Shown here one piece after another: positions 13,632-16,585 of a DNA stretch of 16,585 nt. Both the position numbers and the translations under genes were made by a program. The notes beneath the pieces were generated by a model. The model was not told the origin of the DNA. It saw only the letters and a program-made list of their open reading frames with translations, and did not search any database. The DNA is from Streptosporangiaceae bacterium (GTDB taxonomy: Bacteria > Actinomycetota > Actinomycetes > Streptosporangiales > Streptosporangiaceae). The stretch is taken from assembly GCA_030040415.1 (NCBI GenBank), contig JASHTT010000606.1:1-16585 (forward strand). The letters are read 5' to 3'. Position 1 is the stretch's first letter, and the number at the start of each line of letters is the position of its first letter.

Positions 13632-15536
13632 TTACCGCCGAGCGTGCTGCCGCTTCTCGAAGTACCAGTACTCGGGGAAGAAGGAACCGAGCGGGCTCTG
13701 CGTCACGCCGCGTAGCTTCGCGCTGACCGCAACGACGGAGTACGGCACCGGCATCCAGATGACCGGCAGCTGGCTCGCCGTGTAATTGGCGTAATCGTGA
13801 AACACAGTCAGGCTGTTGCTCGTCTGCACCGCCCTGATCAGGGCGTCCATCGCCGGGCTGGAGTAGTCGCCGTAGTTCCATTCGGCGCCGGTCTGGAACA
13901 GCGGCTCGCCACTCGGCTCGTAGCCCGGCCCGTTGAACGTCCAGTAACCCAGGTAGATCATTGCTGTCGTGCACGCTTTCGGCGTGCACGGGACGGGTGA
14001 CAGGAGCGACTCCGGGAACTCCGGCGAGATGTGGATCCCGGCGCCAGCGAGCTCTGCGCCAACGGTCCACATGGTCGCTGCCAGGTAGGGAGTGCCGGTC
14101 GAATCGACCGCGACCCCCAAGTCGGCGCGCTCCCCCCTCGCTATGCTGGCGCCGCACTCGTCGTCTGCCGTCCCTGGGCGCTCACAGCTCAGCGTGCCCC
14201 GGATATCGGCCCAGCCGTGCGCCGCCAGCAGCGCCTTTGCCTTCGCCGGGTCGTACGGGTATGGCCCAGCGCCGTGATGGCCGGCCATCGCGCTCGAGGC
14301 CCACTGGCTGGGCGGCTCGCTCGGCACGCCGCCGGCCGTGGCGACCGCGTAGCCGCGGTCCATCTTCTCGGCTATCGCGTCCTGGTTGGTGAGTTCCTGC
14401 AGTGCCTGGCGGAAGTAGAGCTGGCGGAACATCGGGGCGTCCCGGCCGTACTGGAAGTCCAGCGTGTAGTAGTTGACGCTGAAGGTGTAAGCCGGCTGCA
14501 GGTCGTAGTTCTTGCCCACCGGGTTGCTGCCAGGCAGTGCCTGGCCTACCGGTTTGGCTGGCAGGTTGGCCTGCGGGATGGTAGCGACGTCCACCTGACC
14601 GTCGCGCAGGGCATCGAACACGGCCGTTTCGCTGTCGTAGCTGACGAGCCGAAGCTTCGCCAGGGCGGGCTTCAGCGGGCCCGAGTACAGCCGGTTGGGC
14701 ACGAAGGTGAGATTGCCGCCGAGCCGGAAACTCGACAGGCGCCAAGGTCCGTCGACGACCGACCACGGTGCCGCGGACGCGGCGTAACTGCGCGTGTTCT
14801 TGGACATGGTGGTGAGGTACCCGTACACGGCCTTGCACCTGGCCCAGTGGTCGGCTGCGCTGTCCCGGGCGCAGCCGCCACTGCCGGGGGCTGCGCCGGG
14901 CTTCGTGACGTCCCAGGCCAGCGGCATCGGCGTGATCTGGGCAAGCTCGTTGCCGGTGAACCAGTCGCTCGCATACGGCCTGTTCAGCCGCAACTGCACG
15001 GTCCGGGGTCCGGTAGCCCGGTAGGAGACGATGTTGTCAGGGATGCCGCCCTTGACGTAGCCGAAGAAGTTGAGCTTCTCTGCCTCGTCCATGTTCAGCC
15101 AGAACACGACGTCCTGCGCGTCCACCTTCTCCCCGTCTGACCAGGACCAGTCCTTGAGCGTGATCGAGACCGTGCGGCCGCCGTCACTGAAGTTGGCTGG
15201 CTCCGCTGGTGAGAGCGGGTAATTCACGGTGACCGAATCGCTGTTCCCGCCGAACACGTAGAGCGGCCGGTACATCAGGTCGATGAAATCCTGGTAGTTG
15301 TTCACGCTGTAGTACGCGAGCCAGCCGAACGGGAAGATCCAGTTCGGGCCGGCTCCGGACAGGTACGCCACGGTCGCCGTCCCGCCCCGCGGACGGTAGA
15401 CAACTGCCGCATGCCGGCCGGCTGTGCTGCAACCGGCGAGCAGCGTGACCACGGCCAGCACGCTCAGCATGGCTGCGTGCCGGCCCCGGCGCAGGCACGC
15501 CATTCCGCGCCGCACTGCAGGCCCTAACTGCGTCAC
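13632..15536 (-). CDS. ABC transporter substrate-binding lipoprotein, peptide/oligopeptide type (SBP family 5)
   Basis: This 634-aa exported lipoprotein binds a ligand, probably a peptide, outside the membrane and delivers it to an ABC permease. The signal sequence has Arg-rich MACLRRGRH, a hydrophobic core and the lipobox LLAGC with the lipidated C36. The mature protein shows the family 5 layout: MYRPLYVF near the N-terminus, FSDGGRTVSITLKDWSWSDGEKVDAQDVVFWLN (given here only as landmark words FSDG, SITLKD, WSDGEKVDA, DVVFW), PYASDWF, PWRLSSFRLGGNLTF, FRQLYFRQALQELTNQDAI and the C-terminal YWTFNGPGYEPSGEPLFQTG. No permease or ATPase gene is in the window, so it is an orphan here. The GTG at 15536 overlaps the stop of an upstream 17-codon ORF; ATG at 15503 is the alternative start and would still leave a good signal peptide. 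Confidence 0.9.
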   Translation of the reverse strand: MTQLGPAVRRGMACLRRGRHAAMLSVLAVVTLLAGCSTAGRHAAVVYRPRGGTATVAYLSGAGPNWIFPFGWLAYYSVNNYQDFIDLMYRPLYVFGGNSDSVTVNYPLSPAEPANFSDGGRTVSITLKDWSWSDGEKVDAQDVVFWLNMDEAEKLNFFGYVKGGIPDNIVSYRATGPRTVQLRLNRPYASDWFTGNELAQITPMPLAWDVTKPGAAPGSGGCARDSAADHWARCKAVYGYLTTMSKNTRSYAASAAPWSVVDGPWRLSSFRLGGNLTFVPNRLYSGPLKPALAKLRLVSYDSETAVFDALRDGQVDVATIPQANLPAKPVGQALPGSNPVGKNYDLQPAYTFSVNYYTLDFQYGRDAPMFRQLYFRQALQELTNQDAIAEKMDRGYAVATAGGVPSEPPSQWASSAMAGHHGAGPYPYDPAKAKALLAAHGWADIRGTLSCERPGTADDECGASIARGERADLGVAVDSTGTPYLAATMWTVGAELAGAGIHISPEFPESLLSPVPCTPKACTTAMIYLGYWTFNGPGYEPSGEPLFQTGAEWNYGDYSSPAMDALIRAVQTSNSLTVFHDYANYTASQLPVIWMPVPYSVVAVSAKLRGVTQSPLGSFFPEYWYFEKRQHARR

Positions 15537-15586
15537 TCTTCCAAGGCTGTCGGCCGGCGGTGTCGGCGGGGATACGAAAACGTCAC
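15533..15586 (-). CDS. Putative 17-aa leader peptide ORF coupled to the lipoprotein gene
   Basis: A 17-codon frame starts at GTG (15586-15584) five bases after a near-perfect Shine-Dalgarno AGGAGGG (15598-15592). Its product would be MTFSYPRRHRRPTALEE. Its stop TGA (15535-15533) overlaps the GTG of the lipoprotein gene as GTGA, while the lipoprotein start has no properly spaced site of its own. This suggests translational coupling, possibly with regulation through the RRHRR codons (CGC CGA CAC CGC CGG). Alternatively, a frameshift could mean the real lipoprotein start lies here, but the added N-terminus would make an oddly long signal peptide. No homologue is known to me. Confidence 0.45.
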   Translation of the reverse strand: MTFSYPRRHRRPTALEE

Positions 15587-15591
15587 GTCTT

Positions 15592-15598
15592 CCCTCCT
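15592..15598 (-). promoter_or_regulatory. Strong Shine-Dalgarno before the leader ORF
   Basis: AGGAGGG on the - strand, 5 bases before GTG 15586. It is the strongest ribosome-binding site in the window yet does not fit the lipoprotein start at 15536, which is about 55 bases downstream. It decides the leader ORF call. Confidence 0.6.
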
Positions 15599-15690
15599 GT
15601 GCCGCAAGCGCCTTAGCCGGTCCTCAGTGCCGTCCGCTCCGCACCCCGTCAGCCGCGTGCCATGAGTGACTACTACCGAAGCGAGCGGTG

Positions 15691-15705
15691 TAGCGTCTCG
15701 ATGTG
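15691..15705 (+). promoter_or_regulatory. Probable leaderless promoter of the small two-gene unit
   Basis: TAGCGT (15691-15696) fits TANNNT and is 6 bases before the GTG at 15703, which lacks a Shine-Dalgarno. GTGACT (15666-15671) is a rough -35 with 19 bases spacing. Transcription would start at the GTG itself. Confidence 0.5.
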
Positions 15706-16002
15706 CGCAAGGCGAAAGCGCCGAGTGTCGTCTGGATCGCGGAAGTGCTCGTCAGCACGCCGGTCGCGGCCAAGATTACGGGCAGGCACGGACTGGACCC
15801 TGGCGAGCTAATCAGGCTGGTCAGGTCTCCGCCGCCACGGCTCGGCACCCTGGTGCGCGATGACCGCGGCGACCGGCTCTACGTGAAGGTGCGCACGGCC
15901 GCGGGAGAGTCAGTCCTGGTCGTGCTGTCTCCCTTGGCTGAGGACGTCTGGCGAGTCACCAGCGCCTACCTGGAGACGCGCGAGTGGGGGCATGATGAAT
16001 AA
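15703..16002 (+). CDS. Small protein, possibly toxin-like (DUF4258/BrnT-type pattern), first gene of a two-gene unit
   Basis: This is a 99-aa soluble protein that I do not recognise with certainty. It has a pattern seen in RelE/BrnT/DUF4258-like proteins: an N-terminal helix (VVWIAEVLVSTPVAAKIT), a GRHGLDPGELIRLV turn-helix (about 27-40), then antiparallel strands RLYVKVRTAAGESVLVVLSP and DVWRVTSAYLE. This helix-helix-beta-sheet layout is that of small ribonuclease-type toxins, but no catalytic residues can be confirmed. The start GTG fits the leaderless -10. The 3' end overlaps the next ORF by 8-11 bases, so the two are coexpressed. It may equally be a non-toxic conserved small protein. Confidence 0.7.
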   Translation: MRKAKAPSVVWIAEVLVSTPVAAKITGRHGLDPGELIRLVRSPPPRLGTLVRDDRGDRLYVKVRTAAGESVLVVLSPLAEDVWRVTSAYLETREWGHDE

Positions 16003-16276
16003 CGTGGTCAACGACTTCTATGTCGAGGACGAGTCGCCAGACGAGATCAGGCGGTCACTAAAGTCTGGCGTCCCGGTGATCGTGATCCCCTCCCGCCTCC
16101 GCCGCGACATGCGGGTACGGCTGGGGAAGCTGCTCAAAGATCTCTCCGACGACTTGGGCCGCGCAGCCGAGAGGGTCGGCACTGTAGGTACGACCTCGGC
16201 GCGCCTCCGGCCCGCTCCCCGGCCGGAGGCCGGGGCCGCACCGAACTCGCCGGCACTCGGCACCGGAGGCGACTAG
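15992..16276 (+). CDS. Small protein, possible antitoxin partner
   Basis: This 94-aa product starts within the 3' end of the preceding gene (ATGATG at 15992/15995; GAGTGGGGG directly upstream suits either, slightly favouring 15995). The N-terminal half is charged (NDFYVEDESPDEIRRSLKSG, about 6-25 in the shorter form), then VPVIVIPSRLRRDMRVRLGKLLKDLSDD, a basic amphipathic segment. The last 35 residues are Ala/Pro/Gly-rich and probably disordered. The D-F-Y-V-E-D-E opening recurs in actinobacterial small proteins paired with HGL-type partners, as far as I recall, which suggests an antitoxin-like role, but no known DNA-binding fold is evident. Function is not assigned. Confidence 0.65.
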   Translation: MMNNVVNDFYVEDESPDEIRRSLKSGVPVIVIPSRLRRDMRVRLGKLLKDLSDDLGRAAERVGTVGTTSARLRPAPRPEAGAAPNSPALGTGGD

Positions 16277-16585
16277 AGCCTTCGCCGGCACGCTGCACGC
16301 CGGAAGACCACCAACCGGCAAACTGCAAATCGCAAATAGGTGCGGCCGGGATCTCGCGCCTGCAAACGTTCTCATCCTATACTGGTCCATAAGTGTCATT
16401 TCTATCGGCTGCCCGCAACCGTGTCCCGCTCGCCTCGGCTGCTGGCTCGCCGCGCGAACTGCTGGCGGGGCGCGACAGCGTAGTTAAGTTGCCGCAAATG
16501 GGATCGGTTTGGGTGGCTATTGGCTCAGGCGAGTGGAGTTCGCGTCGGCAGCACGCTGCTTGAGCGCGCAGAACAGCTATCTAAC
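16277..16585. other. 309-base terminal region without a recognisable gene
   Basis: No ORF with a ribosome-binding site or family motif was found on either strand. Three adjoining heptamers GGCAAAC, TGCAAAT, CGCAAAT (16317-16337) and two more GCAAA[CT] copies (16362-16367, 16494-16499) recur. TATACT (16378-16383) is a good -10-like hexamer on the + strand, without a matching -35, and could drive a gene beyond the window edge. Confidence 0.4.
16285..16303 (+). terminator. Weak hairpin after the two-gene unit
   Basis: CCGGC (16285-16289) and GCCGG (16299-16303) with a 9-base loop lie 8 bases after the stop. The stem could extend by TTC/AAG pairs with a bulge. Terminator function is only plausible. 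Confidence 0.3.

Noticed and set aside
14031..15140. 369-codon open frame on the + strand opposite the lipoprotein gene
   Set aside because: No ribosome-binding site or motif; the - strand product has a lipobox and SBP family 5 features.
1..16585. CRISPR array, insertion sequence, tRNA or prophage
   Set aside because: No regularly spaced direct repeats, transposase motifs, tRNA-like T-arm/CCA patterns or phage genes were seen on either strand.

Overview
The window is chromosomal DNA from a very GC-rich actinobacterium. Many genes start with GTG, third codon positions are strongly G/C, several promoters look like leaderless TANNNT types, and the order dnaX-ybaB-recR-DUF5063-ask-asd is a conserved actinomycete block. 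The exact genus cannot be read from the sequence; a Streptomyces/Streptosporangiales-like organism fits. No tRNA, rRNA, CRISPR array, insertion sequence or phage gene was seen.

Bases 1-4819 (+ strand) are housekeeping: the 3' end of dnaX (DNA polymerase III gamma/tau), the nucleoid protein YbaB/EbfC, the recombination mediator RecR, a DUF5063 protein that overlaps recR by 8 bases, then aspartokinase and aspartate-semialdehyde dehydrogenase overlapping by 4 bases. The last two make the branch-point intermediate for lysine/diaminopimelate, threonine and methionine. Aspartokinase appears to have its own leaderless promoter and an internal start for a separate regulatory beta subunit.

Bases 4830-6448 (- strand) hold a DUF1684 protein and, upstream of it, a secreted protein with the marks of a glycoside hydrolase family 12 beta-glucanase. 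An AT-richer gap (6449-6736) follows. Bases 6737-8687 (+) carry a DUF2203 protein, an acetamidase/formamidase-family enzyme and a GNAT acetyltransferase. Bases 8623-9752 (-) carry a PadR-type regulator whose stop codon overlaps the start of a peptide deformylase. The deformylase 3' end runs 65 bases into the convergent GNAT gene.

Bases 10010-10855 (+) encode a HAD-IB phosphatase with a hydrophobic C-terminal tail. It is overlapped antisense by the unusually long 3' end of an alpha/beta hydrolase gene. Upstream on the - strand lie a GT87/DUF2029 membrane glycosyltransferase (11794-13239) and a solitary peptide-type ABC substrate-binding lipoprotein (13632-15536). The lipoprotein gene seems to be preceded by a 17-codon, Arg-rich leader ORF that has the strongest ribosome-binding site in the window and a GTGA stop/start overlap. 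Divergent from it, a leaderless pair of small overlapping genes (15703-16276) looks like a toxin/antitoxin-type unit of uncertain family. The final 309 bases have no convincing gene but contain recurring GCAAA motifs.

The most interesting points are the leader ORF before the lipoprotein, the small two-gene unit, the antisense C-terminal extension of the hydrolase, and the PadR-deformylase coupling with its promoter inverted repeat. None is proven to be a new system.
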